In this document: one piece after another, positions 1 through 8,440 of the stretch | Numbering within the stretch: the first letter of the stretch is position 1 | Layout of the letters: each line of letters begins with the position of its first letter | Assembly (NCBI GenBank): GCA_016458225.1 | Contig: JAEMGR010000022.1 | Span: forward strand, 41,495 to 105,494 | Source: Myxococcaceae bacterium JPH2 | Lineage (GTDB): Bacteria > Myxococcota > Myxococcia > Myxococcales > Myxococcaceae | DNA length: 64,000 bases | Direction of reading: 5' to 3' | The notes under the pieces: model-generated | Database searches by the model: none | The model's input: the letters and a program-made list of their open reading frames with translations, nothing else | Told to the model about the DNA's origin: nothing | Made by a program: the position numbers and the translations under genes

Positions 1-22
1 CACGCCCGCGCGAAGGTGCCCA

Positions 23-86
23 GACACGGCTGGCAGCGCTCCGCGGACGGCGGGTTGCGAGCGCCGAAGGGCGCACGTGCCGTGTC
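23..86. repeat. Nested inverted repeats downstream of the O-methyltransferase gene
   Basis: GACACGGC (23-30) pairs with GCCGTGTC (79-86). Inside lies a tight hairpin, GCGCC-GAAG-GGCGC (61-74). It sits about 10-70 bp past the stop of the minus-strand methyltransferase gene, where a terminator would be expected. There is no clear U tract, so a terminator role is inference. Confidence 0.4.
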
Positions 87-95
87 GCCGCGGGG

Positions 96-761
96 TCACC
101 CGAGTCGCATGGACAGCTCGACGTCTTCCGCGAAGGGAATGGACAGGTAGCCCGCGGTGGAGGAGCGCACGCGCGCCAGGTACTCGGGGCTGTCGTCGGC
201 GTTGTCCGCGACGATGAGCGCGCCCGACCGGAGCTGCTTCTCCACTCGGGCCAGGATGTCGGGGTAGAGCGCCTTGGCGCCATCGAGCAGGAGCAGGTCG
301 ATGCTCGCTGGCAGGTCGACGCTCAGCGTTCGCAGCGCGTCTCCCTCGCGAATCTCCACCAGGTCACCGAGGCCCGCGGCCTCGAGGTTCGCGCGCGCCC
401 GAGCCACCTTGGAGGGCTCGAACTCGCTGGTGATGAGCTGGCCGCCGCCGTTGTCTCGCAGCGCCGCGGCGAGGTGCAGCGTCGAGATTCCAAACGAAGT
501 CCCGAACTCGACGATGGTCCGGGCGCGTGTGCTGCGCGCCAGCATGTAGAGCAGGTGGCCCGTCTCCCGCGAGACGGGGAGCGCGTAGTCCTTCAGATTC
601 CCATACAGATGGAGGTACTCGGTCTTGCTGCGCATCAGGCGCAGCCGCTCCTCGGGGGAGAGGGCGGCAAGCGAGGGATTCGCCATGGGCGAGGCCGCGT
701 CGGCCTCCGTGAACAGGCGATGAAGCAAGGGGGCGACAGGGGAAGTGGTCAGCGTGGTCAT
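96..761 (-). CDS. Class I SAM-dependent O-methyltransferase (family 3 / CCoAOMT-like)
   Basis: A 221-aa cytoplasmic O-methyltransferase predicted to move a methyl group from S-adenosylmethionine to a hydroxyl on a small, probably aromatic, molecule. The glycine-rich SAM motif reads VEFGTSFGISTLHLAAAL (about residues 88-105). The acidic post-II motif LLLLDGAKALYPDIL follows at about 155-170, with the aspartate that usually ligands the metal and substrate; IVADNADDS follows at about 182. Length matches the family. The gene diverges from a TetR gene across about 80 bp, so that TetR is its likely repressor. The substrate cannot be told from sequence. An EamA-type or protein methyltransferase is unlikely given the motifs. 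Confidence 0.85.
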   Translation of the reverse strand: MTTLTTSPVAPLLHRLFTEADAASPMANPSLAALSPEERLRLMRSKTEYLHLYGNLKDYALPVSRETGHLLYMLARSTRARTIVEFGTSFGISTLHLAAALRDNGGGQLITSEFEPSKVARARANLEAAGLGDLVEIREGDALRTLSVDLPASIDLLLLDGAKALYPDILARVEKQLRSGALIVADNADDSPEYLARVRSSTAGYLSIPFAEDVELSMRLG

Positions 762-840
762 GTCTGCATCCGTATCAAAGAGAGGCGCCTATGATGCGAC
801 CTGCTCTTCGCGTTCCCTATTCGCATTGCCCTCCGCGCCC

Positions 841-1473
841 ATGACCGCTCGCCGAAGCCCGCAGATTTCCTCGCGAAAGAAGCCCAAACAGGCCCGCTCG
901 GCGGACCTCGTCGCCACGATTCTGGAGGCCGCGGCTCAGGTTTTGGCGAAAGAGGGAGCGCAAGGCTTCACCACGGCGCAGGTGGCCGAGCGCGCCGGGG
1001 TCAGCATTGGCTCGCTGTATCAGTATTTCCCAAACAAGGCGGCCATCCTCTATCGCCTCCAGAGTGATGAGTGGCGTCAGACGACTCGTCTGTTGAGTGA
1101 CATCCTCGCGGACGTCCAGCGACCGCCCATGGAACGGTTGCGCGTCCTGGTCCATGCGTTCCTGCGCTCGGAATGTGAAGAGGCCACCATGCGCGGCGCG
1201 CTCGATGAAGCGGCCCCGCGCTACCAGGAGGCACCTGAGTCGCAGGAGGTGAGGGCCACCCTGGATGACGCGGTCGAGGCCTTCCTGTGCGAAGTGCTCC
1301 CGGTTTCTTCCGAGCCGACGCGCGCGCTGACGGGAGACCTGCTCACGACGACGCTCAGCACCGTGGGGAAGCGATTCTCGGAGAGCCCTCGGACTCCCGA
1401 GGAACTCTCCGCCTATGCGGACGCCATGGCCGACATGTTCTGCTCCTACCTGCAAGGCTTGTCTCGCGCGTGA
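841..1473 (+). CDS. TetR/AcrR family transcriptional regulator
   Basis: A 210-aa DNA-binding repressor. The N-terminal helix-turn-helix is canonical: ILEAAAQVLAKEGAQGFTTA then VAERAGVSIGSLYQYFPNKA (residues about 24-62). The rest is a helical ligand-binding domain with no recognisable effector class. The ATG at 841 is preferred: an earlier in-frame start at 745 would run into the divergent methyltransferase gene and add 32 residues lacking domain homology. The intergenic region contains GCATC and GATGC arms flanking the region of the two starts, a possible but unproven operator. The likely target is the divergent O-methyltransferase, and perhaps itself. Confidence 0.88.
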   Translation: MTARRSPQISSRKKPKQARSADLVATILEAAAQVLAKEGAQGFTTAQVAERAGVSIGSLYQYFPNKAAILYRLQSDEWRQTTRLLSDILADVQRPPMERLRVLVHAFLRSECEEATMRGALDEAAPRYQEAPESQEVRATLDDAVEAFLCEVLPVSSEPTRALTGDLLTTTLSTVGKRFSESPRTPEELSAYADAMADMFCSYLQGLSRA

Positions 1474-1587
1474 GCTTCGGCGCGAAGTCATCCCCTCCCA
1501 GGTGAAGCCTTGCGCCGCTGTTCGTGGCGGCATGAGGCGTGGAACCTGGAGGCGCGCAAGGCCGGATGAGCCCTGGCCCGTCGTCGC

Positions 1588-2523
1588 TCACGGACGGGTG
1601 TTCGGTGTCGCGGCGCCCCAGCCATCCAGGAGCCAATCGCGCACGGCGAGGAAGCGCGCCGTGGGGGCAGCGGTGCGGCGCCAGGCCACCCAGAGGGTGC
1701 CCCAGGGGCGACGCGGGGAGCGCCGGCTCACCTCGGGCGTGAGGGCCACGATGCGGCCCTCGCGCAGCGCGGGGCCCACGAGATAGTCGGGCAGCACCGT
1801 CATGCCCACGCCGGCCTCGGTCAGCGCCAGCATCTCGTCGAGGTTGGCGATTCGGCAGACCACCTGGGTGGGCAGCGGTTCCTTGGGTCCGAGGGAGGCA
1901 TGCCACCAGGGCGCGAGCATCGCGAGGTCCGCGTCGAACGCGATGAAGCGGTGCATTCCAAAGTCCCGCGCGCTTCGCGGGGTCCCCCAGCGCTTCAAGT
2001 AGGCGGGCGAGGCCACCGCGACGAAGCGCTCCTGCGCCACGGGGCGGACCTCCAGCCCAGGGGCTTCGGGAAGGAGCCCGACGATGCCCAGGTCCAGCTC
2101 GCCGTCCAGCAGGCGACGGGCCACGCGGCTCGGGACGTCGAAGCGGACCTCGAGCCGCAGCTCCGGATGTTTCGCGAGCAGTGCCGGCAGCCGAGGCCTC
2201 AGCCAGTGACGGAAGAACGGCCAGGGCCCGCCGAGCGACACCTCGCCGCGGACCGTGCGCTGGGCCTCGGAGGCTTCCTCCAGGGCGGCGTCCAGGAAGG
2301 GCAGGTGCTCGCCCAGTCGGGCGACGAGCGCGGTGCCCGCGGGCGTGAGGCGCGCGCGGCGTCCCACGCGCTCGAACAGGGCCACGCCCACTTGCTGCTC
2401 CAGCGCCTTGAGCTGCTGCCCCACGGCGGAGGCGGTGATGCCCAGTCGGGAGGCGGCGGCCGCCTGGGTGCCCGCCCGGCTCACTTCCCACAGCGTCCAG
2501 AGGGCCTCGCGATTGCCAAGCAT
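1588..2523 (-). CDS. LysR family transcriptional regulator
   Basis: A 311-aa LysR-type regulator. The winged helix-turn-helix is at the N-terminus (SRAGTQAAAASRLGITASAV, about residues 15-34, followed by GQQLKALEQQVGVALFER). A periplasmic-binding-protein-like effector domain occupies residues about 90-300, with the typical LDLGIVG and GVGMTVLPDYLV segments. The gene diverges from the DJ-1/PfpI gene across 102 bp, the classical arrangement in which a LysR protein controls the neighbour. No target effector can be inferred. Confidence 0.9.
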   Translation of the reverse strand: MLGNREALWTLWEVSRAGTQAAAASRLGITASAVGQQLKALEQQVGVALFERVGRRARLTPAGTALVARLGEHLPFLDAALEEASEAQRTVRGEVSLGGPWPFFRHWLRPRLPALLAKHPELRLEVRFDVPSRVARRLLDGELDLGIVGLLPEAPGLEVRPVAQERFVAVASPAYLKRWGTPRSARDFGMHRFIAFDADLAMLAPWWHASLGPKEPLPTQVVCRIANLDEMLALTEAGVGMTVLPDYLVGPALREGRIVALTPEVSRRSPRRPWGTLWVAWRRTAAPTARFLAVRDWLLDGWGAATPNTRP

Positions 2524-2625
2524 CGCTTGAGTTTATGCGAAGACCCTCTCGGTATTCTTGTGGCTCGTCGGGGCGTACTACTCCCTCATGACATCGCCCC
2601 TTCGAGGGGCAGGAGACGCCGCGCC

Positions 2626-3318
2626 ATGGGTGCCATGACCACCATGAAGGTTCTGTTGATCGTCACCAGCCATTCGCAGTTCGGAAGCACCGGCGAGCGC
2701 ACGGGCTTCTGGCTCGAGGAACTGGCCGCGCCGTACGAGCAGTTCGCGCAGGCGGGAGCGCAAGTGGACATCGCGTCGCCGCAGGGAGGCGCGGCCCCGG
2801 TGGATCCGCGCAGCGAGAAGGAGCCCACGGAGGCGACGCGGGCCTTCCGAGCCGACGCGCAGGCGACGAAGAAGCTGGCCCACACGCTCACGCTCTCGGA
2901 GGTGAAGGACACCTACGACGCGTACTTCGTGGTGGGCGGGCACGGCGTGATGTGGGACCTGTCGAAGCATGCGCCGCTGCACACGCTGCTCTCCACGGGC
3001 TACGCCCGGGGCGCGGTGGTGGCGGCGGTCTGCCACGGGCCGGCGGCGCTGGTGGGCGTGAAGGGCCCGGATGGTAAGCCGTTGGTAGCGGGCAAGCGCG
3101 TGGCGGCCTTCAGCAACGCGGAGGAGAAGGCCGCGAAGTTCGACGCCATCGTCCCGTTCCCGCTGGAGACCCGGCTGCGCGAGCTGGGCGCGAAGTACGA
3201 GTCGGGTCCCTTGTGGCAGAGCTTCGTGGTGCGAGACGCCCGACTCGTCACGGGACAGAACCCCGCCTCCTCCGCCGAGACGGCGCGGGAGGTCCTCAAG
3301 GTCCTGCGCGAGAAGTAG
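2626..3318 (+). CDS. DJ-1/PfpI superfamily protein (Hsp31-like, type 1 glutamine amidotransferase fold)
   Basis: A 230-aa protein of the DJ-1/ThiJ/PfpI fold, closest in layout to Hsp31-type glyoxalase III or chaperone proteins, which detoxify methylglyoxal or deglycate damaged proteins in the cytoplasm. The nucleophile elbow is AAVCHGPAAL (Cys at about residue 138), preceded by the VVGGHGVMWDLS loop. The second half carries AAFSNAEEKAAKFD and PFPLETRLRELGAKYE, typical of the Hsp31-like group. The start at 2626 has an AGGAG 10 bp upstream; internal ATGs at 2635 and 2644 are alternatives. A LysR gene diverges immediately upstream. Exact activity is inferred from the family only. Confidence 0.85.
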   Translation: MGAMTTMKVLLIVTSHSQFGSTGERTGFWLEELAAPYEQFAQAGAQVDIASPQGGAAPVDPRSEKEPTEATRAFRADAQATKKLAHTLTLSEVKDTYDAYFVVGGHGVMWDLSKHAPLHTLLSTGYARGAVVAAVCHGPAALVGVKGPDGKPLVAGKRVAAFSNAEEKAAKFDAIVPFPLETRLRELGAKYESGPLWQSFVVRDARLVTGQNPASSAETAREVLKVLREK

Positions 3319-3331
3319 CCCGCGCCCCCCA

Positions 3332-3364
3332 GGCGTGCCGAAGCGAAGGTGGCTTCGACACGCC
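3332..3364. terminator. Bidirectional hairpin terminator between convergent genes
   Basis: GGCGTG (3332-3337) and CGAAGC (3339-3344) pair with GCTTCG (3352-3357) and CACGCC (3359-3364), giving a long GC-rich stem between the convergent DJ-1 and lipoprotein genes. No strong T tract is present, so rho-independent function is inferred from structure and place. Confidence 0.6.
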
Positions 3365-3398
3365 CGGGCGGTACCGCTGTCTCGCTAAACCGCGAGGC

Positions 3399-4142
3399 TC
3401 AGTACATCTTCAGGTCGTACTTCGCGGTCGGAGTCCAATCGCTCCCCGCGGGCAGTCCGCGCAGGTCCGTCACCTTGATGGCATAGACACTGTTTGCCTG
3501 GGCGTTGGCGGTGACGCGGTACATCTGGCACGCGGGGATGGACGAGCTGCAGACGCGATTCTGCGTGCTGCCCAGCAGCGCCCCCAAGGTGCGCGTGGCG
3601 TAGTTGTACGCATAGATGTCGACCTTCATCAGCGCGCCGTTGCGCAGGTTGTAGGTGTCCACGGTCAGCACCTGGGTGGCGGGAACGAACACGATGACCC
3701 AGTCGATATCGCCCTGCCGGTGGAACGAGTGGTTGAGCTGGGGAGAGCCCGGGTAGGACGAGGCCGTGGTGTGCGTGTTGTCGTTCTCGTAGGCATCCGC
3801 CGGGGCCAGCAAGCAGTTCGCGGGCGGGCTGAAGCCGCTGTCGACACAGGCCCCGCTCACGCAATTGCAGCCGGTAATGCAGTCCGCTCCCGTGCTGCAC
3901 GCGCGGACAGGCGCCCCGTTGCAGTACTCCTCGGAGGGCGGCGGGCCGAAGGCATCCGGTACGCAATACCCAGCCTCGCAAATACAGGCGGAGCGACACC
4001 CCAGGTCGTTCGCACAGGCTCGGGTCGCGAGCGGGGCCTCTTGGGTCGCCAGCTCCGTGGACGCCAGCCCTTCGTCCTGCGCCACATTGCCGCAACCAGC
4101 GACGGCCAGCAGCAGCGCCGCCATGCTCCAGTGCATCTTCAT
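3399..4142 (-). CDS. Cys-rich secreted lipoprotein of unknown function
   Basis: A 247-aa predicted lipoprotein. The signal peptide ends in AVAGC, a good lipobox (Cys at about residue 17). Two short cysteine-rich units follow (CANDLGCRSACICEAGYCVP at about 43-62, then CSTGADCITGCNCVSGACV at about 82-100), the kind of repeated Cys motif common in myxobacterial surface proteins. The C-terminal half (about 115-247), including DAYENDNTHTTASSYP and HSFHRQGDIDWVIVFVP, resembles the pre-peptidase (PPC-like) beta-sandwich found in exported proteins. No catalytic residues are recognisable. It stands alone between a convergent terminator and a gene scar. Confidence 0.7.
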   Translation of the reverse strand: MKMHWSMAALLLAVAGCGNVAQDEGLASTELATQEAPLATRACANDLGCRSACICEAGYCVPDAFGPPPSEEYCNGAPVRACSTGADCITGCNCVSGACVDSGFSPPANCLLAPADAYENDNTHTTASSYPGSPQLNHSFHRQGDIDWVIVFVPATQVLTVDTYNLRNGALMKVDIYAYNYATRTLGALLGSTQNRVCSSSIPACQMYRVTANAQANSVYAIKVTDLRGLPAGSDWTPTAKYDLKMY

Positions 4143-4297
4143 CTCAAGACATCCTCTGGGAGAGCTTCGATGAGCGCCTCATTGCGCCCAGTGGAGAGCC
4201 TTTCACCCGCAGCGATGGTGCATGGGCATCCAAGGACTGGCAAAGAAATGCAGTCGAGGCGTGGCTTTGTGGTGCGAGTGAACGCCCTTCCGCTTCG

Positions 4298-4785
4298 TCA
4301 CGACGGCCAGCGGAGGCGCACCTGCGTCCCATGGGGCGCGAGCGACTGAATGGACAGGCTCCAGTGGAAGCGGCGCGCCAGCCGTTCCACGAGCGACAAT
4401 CCGATGCCGAAGCCGGCGCGTTCGGGCTCGACTTGACCGAAGCCCACGCCTGTATCGGAAATGCTCCAGCCCTCGGATGCGATGTGGATGACGATGCGCC
4501 CCTGGCGGGTATAGGCGAGCGCGTTCTTGATGAGGTTGCCCATCATCACGCGAGCGACGGACGCCGGCAGTGGCACGATGACCGCGTCCTGCACCTGGAG
4601 GATGACCGTCACGTCCTCATGCGTGAGGTGTCTGCCATACAGCGCGACCCGCTCCCGGGAGACTCCCACCAGGTCGCACGACTCGTCCGTGCCACCTGTG
4701 CGGGCAAGCCAGAGGATGCCCTTCGTCAACAGGCCCATGTGCTGCACGGCCTGACGCAGGCGCTCGAAGGTCTCCGGGTCCTGGA
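4298..4785 (-). pseudogene. 3' remnant of a sensor histidine kinase
   Basis: The last roughly 160 codons of a histidine kinase survive. Reading on the minus strand, a dimerisation-helix segment (DPETFERLRQAVQHMG) leads to an HATPase_c domain with N box GNLIKNALAYT, G1 box ISDTGVGFG and G2 region GFGIGLSLVERLARRFH. The phospho-accepting His and all sensor and membrane parts are missing: upstream of about 4785-4800 the sequence becomes the opposite strand of an alpha/beta hydrolase. The frame stays open further upstream, but that part is antisense shadow. It is probably a non-functional fragment left by a deletion or inversion. An unusual short ATPase fragment being expressed cannot be ruled out. 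Confidence 0.75.
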
Positions 4786-4794
4786 GCCCGAGGG

Positions 4795-5440
4795 GAAGGC
4801 CGCGAATCCTCCCATTGCGCTGCTCCTGCATGGCCTGACGCGTCGCAAGGAAGACTGGCTGTCGGCCAAGGGGCCCACCTATGGTGGCGCGTTGAAGGAC
4901 GTGCTGCTGCGGGCTGGTTATCGGGTCTGCCTCCTGGATGCACGTCTTCACGGAGCGCAAGCGAGACCCGACGCCCGGCCAGGCGCGCTCGCCAAACAAG
5001 CCCAGCAGGGCGAGCCCGCGAGGTACCTCGCGATCATTGCCGACACCGTCCGGGATTCGCGCGCGGTGCTCAACGCCGCGCTCGCGAAGGGCCGGCCGCC
5101 TCGGGTGCTGGTGGTGGGCTACGGCATGGGGGCGCAGGTGGGGCTCCTGCTGGCGGCGCGGGAGCCGCGCATCACGCACCTTGTCACGATGGTCCCTCCA
5201 GACATCGACCTCTCGATGGAAGAGATTGCGCCCTCGCGACACATGTCGAAGGTTCATCAGGACTGGTTGCTCGTGACCGCGAACCAGGACGACTTCGCTC
5301 CCACCCAGAGCAGTCGCTCGCTGTTCGAGGCCGCCCCCTCCCGCCGCAAGCGCCACCAGACCTTCGAGAGCGGGCACGTGTTGCCCCGCGAGTATCTGGA
5401 CGCGGTGCAGCGTTGGCTTTCGGGGGGTAGTCGTACCGGC
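4795..5440 (+). pseudogene. N-terminally truncated alpha/beta hydrolase
   Basis: A dienelactone-hydrolase/BAAT-like alpha/beta hydrolase core without its start. The recognisable part begins at the first strand and oxyanion loop (PPIALLLHGLTRRKEDW). It runs through the nucleophile region VLVVGYGMGAQVGLLLAA, where the usual GxSxG reads GYGMG (nucleophile Ser replaced by Met), and ends with the His region FESGHVLP near 5385. No start codon or ribosome site precedes the core; to the left lies the opposing kinase fragment. No stop separates it from the next gene, so its own 3' end also seems lost. Missing start and missing nucleophile both argue for a dead gene. Confidence 0.65.
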
Positions 5441-5521
5441 CTCTCCCCACGAGGTCGTGCCTGGAGGACAGACGCGTCACGGTGTCTTGGGTTCGCTCCG
5501 AGTGTGCAATGTCTTTGGGCC

Positions 5522-7366
5522 ATGCCTGACTACATCGCGATTCCTGGCCAGTACTCCGGGGACATGTGGCACGTCGTGGCGGCCTGCCTCGTTCGCCGCA
5601 GGCTCATCATCGTGGTGACCATCATGGGCTCCGATGATGAGAAGAAGGCTCCTGCCATCCTCAAGTTCTTCCGCGACATCGGGCTGGGCTCGCGCATGCA
5701 AGTCATGCGGGGGCGCGCGCATGCGACCCAGGTGGAGTTCAACGGGCAGGTGGTCGATATCGCCGCGCTGCCCGGCAAGAAGCTCATGTGGCAGCACATG
5801 GCCTTTGTTCAGGAGGAGGTGGAGGGCGCGGTGCATCCGCTGTATCGCTGCACCTCCATGGTGATGCATGCGATGGAGGAAGTGATTGGCCGGACTCGCG
5901 TCATCGAGACGCTGAGAGCGGGCTTCACCGCGAACCTCCCGATATCGACGTGCGAGTACATCGCCAGCTACGTGTGCGAGATCCTGGCGCACAACGCGGG
6001 ACGCAAGCTCCTGTTCGTACTGGGGCGCGTTGCCAAGTACAACACCGAGCACGACCTCACCGCGGAGCGGTTGCGGGCGATCGCCTCCGGGGCGCGAAGG
6101 ACGGATTTCAGCCTCGTCCTCATTGGCGACGCGAAGAAGCTCCAACCCATCGTGGAAGAGGCTCAGGTCAGCATTCGGGGGCACCTGGACCTCCAGGACT
6201 GGACGTCGCTGACGGGCTCCCCCGAGGTGGATGAGCGGGCGCGTGCCTACTTCTGGCGCTGCATGGCGGAGTTGGCCCCCAACTTCGATGTGCAGTTCAA
6301 GTTCGTGGGGGGGCGCAGTGGGTCCACGGACCTGCCTGCCTTCATGGGGGTGGACGTGTTGTGTTGGGACATCTGCGATGTCTTCAATCCCGAGTACCTG
6401 CGCCTCTTGCTCACCGCGCCGCTGTTGTTGCGCCTGACCCATATCAGTGTCGCCACGTACCGAGGCAGCCCCATGACCATTGGCCCGGAGGGAGACATCA
6501 GTCTCGCTGCGGCGGTGAGCGCCTTCTTGGCCGGGACTTATGCCGAGCCTCGGCTGGTGTTTCAGGCATCCAGGTCGCTTCTGAAAGAAGAGGCGTCCGC
6601 CAAGAAGGTGGCGGACGCGCTGACGCCCATGGAAGCGGCGAAGGCCGTCTTGCTGCGCAGGTTGGAGCAGACCGCCTCCACTGTCTTCATCCTGCCCTAT
6701 GACCTCCAGGATGACTCCGGGCAGCACTTCCCCTCGGTGCGCCCGACGAGCAGCACCCCTCTGGCCTTCAATGCCCTCAACCATGCCTTGCGGCCCTATT
6801 ACACCCAGCAGAACGTGAACCTCCCCGACCTGGGCGCGCTCTTCTCTTTCCGGAACCAGGGCCGGCGCTTTGGTCATGAGGGCTGCTCCGTCCTGACCCG
6901 GTTGCCCAGTTGCAGCCCGACGCAGATCGTCAACCTGCTCGTCTTCCAATCCAAGATGAAGAAGCCGAAGGGGAAGTCCTTGGCGTCGGGTTCGGCGCTG
7001 GATGACGGAGGGCCGCCGGATGGACTGTCGCTCGGCTCCGGGCCTCGCGGCGGGTCGCGCTCATCGAGCAGCGCGTCCGGCCTGGGCCGCTCTGGCTCGG
7101 CCTCCAGCTCCAGTTCCAGCGCCAGTGGGGCCGGGTTCCTGCCTGTGATGCCATACCGAGCGGGTGATGTGGTTCGCGTGAGATATTCGATGGACTACGA
7201 CGTCGTGGGCGAGGTGGTTGGAATTGAAGGGCACCTCGTGGGCGTGCGGGTCGACCATTGCTATCGACCAGGCACGGCCGACGAGTACGCGTCGGACCAC
7301 ACCCGAATCGTGCTCCACACGGTGATGCGCTGGCGGGCAGACCAGATCGACCGACACGAAGGCTGA
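5522..7366 (+). CDS. 614-aa protein of unknown function with Ser/Gly linker and small C-terminal domain
   Basis: I do not recognise this protein. Residues 1 to about 480 form a large globular region. Alternating hydrophobic strands (RRLIIVVTIMG; RKLLFVLGRVAKYN; FSLVLIGDAKKL; FKFVGGRSGSTDLPAFMGVD) suggest two Rossmann-like halves, loosely reminiscent of a GT-B glycosyltransferase, but no signature proves it. A low-complexity Ser/Gly linker follows (about 490-540, e.g. SRSSSSASGLGRSGSASSSS), then a compact C-terminal domain of about 65 residues starting AGDVVRVRYSMDYDVVGEVV, shaped like a small beta-barrel (SH3/KOW-like). There is no signal peptide or membrane segment. ATG 5522 is chosen because upstream in-frame sequence belongs to the hydrolase remnant. 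Convergent with the AraC gene. Confidence 0.6.
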   Translation: MPDYIAIPGQYSGDMWHVVAACLVRRRLIIVVTIMGSDDEKKAPAILKFFRDIGLGSRMQVMRGRAHATQVEFNGQVVDIAALPGKKLMWQHMAFVQEEVEGAVHPLYRCTSMVMHAMEEVIGRTRVIETLRAGFTANLPISTCEYIASYVCEILAHNAGRKLLFVLGRVAKYNTEHDLTAERLRAIASGARRTDFSLVLIGDAKKLQPIVEEAQVSIRGHLDLQDWTSLTGSPEVDERARAYFWRCMAELAPNFDVQFKFVGGRSGSTDLPAFMGVDVLCWDICDVFNPEYLRLLLTAPLLLRLTHISVATYRGSPMTIGPEGDISLAAAVSAFLAGTYAEPRLVFQASRSLLKEEASAKKVADALTPMEAAKAVLLRRLEQTASTVFILPYDLQDDSGQHFPSVRPTSSTPLAFNALNHALRPYYTQQNVNLPDLGALFSFRNQGRRFGHEGCSVLTRLPSCSPTQIVNLLVFQSKMKKPKGKSLASGSALDDGGPPDGLSLGSGPRGGSRSSSSASGLGRSGSASSSSSSASGAGFLPVMPYRAGDVVRVRYSMDYDVVGEVVGIEGHLVGVRVDHCYRPGTADEYASDHTRIVLHTVMRWRADQIDRHEG

Positions 7367-7386
7367 GCTGGACGCGTCTTCTGGGT

Positions 7387-8406
7387 TCACGCCTCCGCTA
7401 TCAAGGGGGCGGAGCGCGTCTCGCCGCCGCCGCGGCGATGCTCGCGGCGGTAGACCCCGGGCGTGCTTCCTTCCCACCGCTTGAAGGCGCGATTGAACGA
7501 CGCCTCGCTCTGATAGCCGATGGTCTCCGCGAGTTCGCTCAGCGGAAGCTCGGTCTCACGAAGGAGCTGGGCGGCCTGGGTCATTCGCCAGCGCGCGAGG
7601 TACTCCAACGGCGGCATCCCCACGAGCTCGGTGAAGCGGGCGGCGAAGCCAGAGCGAGAGAGCGCGACCCCCGAGGCGAGGCTCTCGACGGTCCAGGGCG
7701 TGGCCGGCTGCTCGTGGATGAGCGCGAGCGCCTTGGAGATGTGCGGATCCGCGAGCGCGCACAGCCCATTCTCTCCGCACTGCCCCGAGGCGATGTGCAC
7801 CCGCAGGGCTTGCACGAGCAGGATGTCCGCGAGCCGGCTCATGATGACGGTCGCCCCCGGCGTGGCCGCGGCGCTCTCGGCGATGAGCAGTTGCGCGGTC
7901 GATGCGAGGGAGGGCGCCACGGTGGGGTCATCCGCGGCGATGTGGACGAGCCGAGGCAGTCGCTCGAACAGCAGCGGCCGAGGCGTGGCTCCGACTCGGA
8001 ACGAGCCCGCGACCAGCGTGGTGCGCGCGCCGTCTCCGCCGAGTTGGATGGCCCCCACGCCCCGGACGGGTTGGCACTCTCCCTTTCCCAGCAGGTGCAG
8101 AGGGCTGCCTTCGGCATCGCGAATCGTGTGCCCGCCGCCGTGAGGGAGCAGGGCGAGGTCGCCGGCCGAGAGGGTGATTGCCTCCTTGACACCCTCGACT
8201 TCCAGCCGGGCGGTCCCTCGCGCGACCAGGACCATGTGGGCGACGGGGTTCGCGCAGAACTGGATGCCCCAGGGCGCGCGCAGCTCGAACCGGCCATACA
8301 GGACCGTCGACAGGCGCATCGAGTCCAGCACGTCCGCGAGGACATCCGCGCCCTGCGCGTCCAGCGGGTTTGGACTCCCTGCAAATTCTTTTGGACTGGG
8401 TGACAT
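7387..8406 (-). CDS. AraC family regulator with N-terminal cupin domain
   Basis: A 339-aa regulator. The N-terminal half (about 20-190) is the cupin sensor of the AraC_binding/cupin_6 type (YGRFELRAPWGIQFCANPVA; ITLSAGDLALLPHGGGHTI). The C-terminal 100 residues hold the double helix-turn-helix (VESLASGVALSRSGFAARFT and LSELAETIGYQSEASFNRAF). The start at 8406 leaves only 34 bp to the divergent old-yellow-enzyme gene; longer in-frame starts would overlap that gene. Regulators of this class commonly activate or repress the divergent flavin oxidoreductase gene in response to the enzyme's substrate, the likely role here. Confidence 0.88.
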   Translation of the reverse strand: MSPSPKEFAGSPNPLDAQGADVLADVLDSMRLSTVLYGRFELRAPWGIQFCANPVAHMVLVARGTARLEVEGVKEAITLSAGDLALLPHGGGHTIRDAEGSPLHLLGKGECQPVRGVGAIQLGGDGARTTLVAGSFRVGATPRPLLFERLPRLVHIAADDPTVAPSLASTAQLLIAESAAATPGATVIMSRLADILLVQALRVHIASGQCGENGLCALADPHISKALALIHEQPATPWTVESLASGVALSRSGFAARFTELVGMPPLEYLARWRMTQAAQLLRETELPLSELAETIGYQSEASFNRAFKRWEGSTPGVYRREHRRGGGETRSAPLIAEA

Positions 8407-8440
8407 GGCGCGTCCATAGCGGCGTTGGCATTTCCTCGCC

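Noticed and set aside
4331..5521. Reading the plus strand 4331-7366 as one 1011-codon protein
   Set aside because: The first about 155 codons are antisense to a clear histidine-kinase ATPase domain and the next 200 are a hydrolase remnant; only the part from 5522 is treated as a gene.
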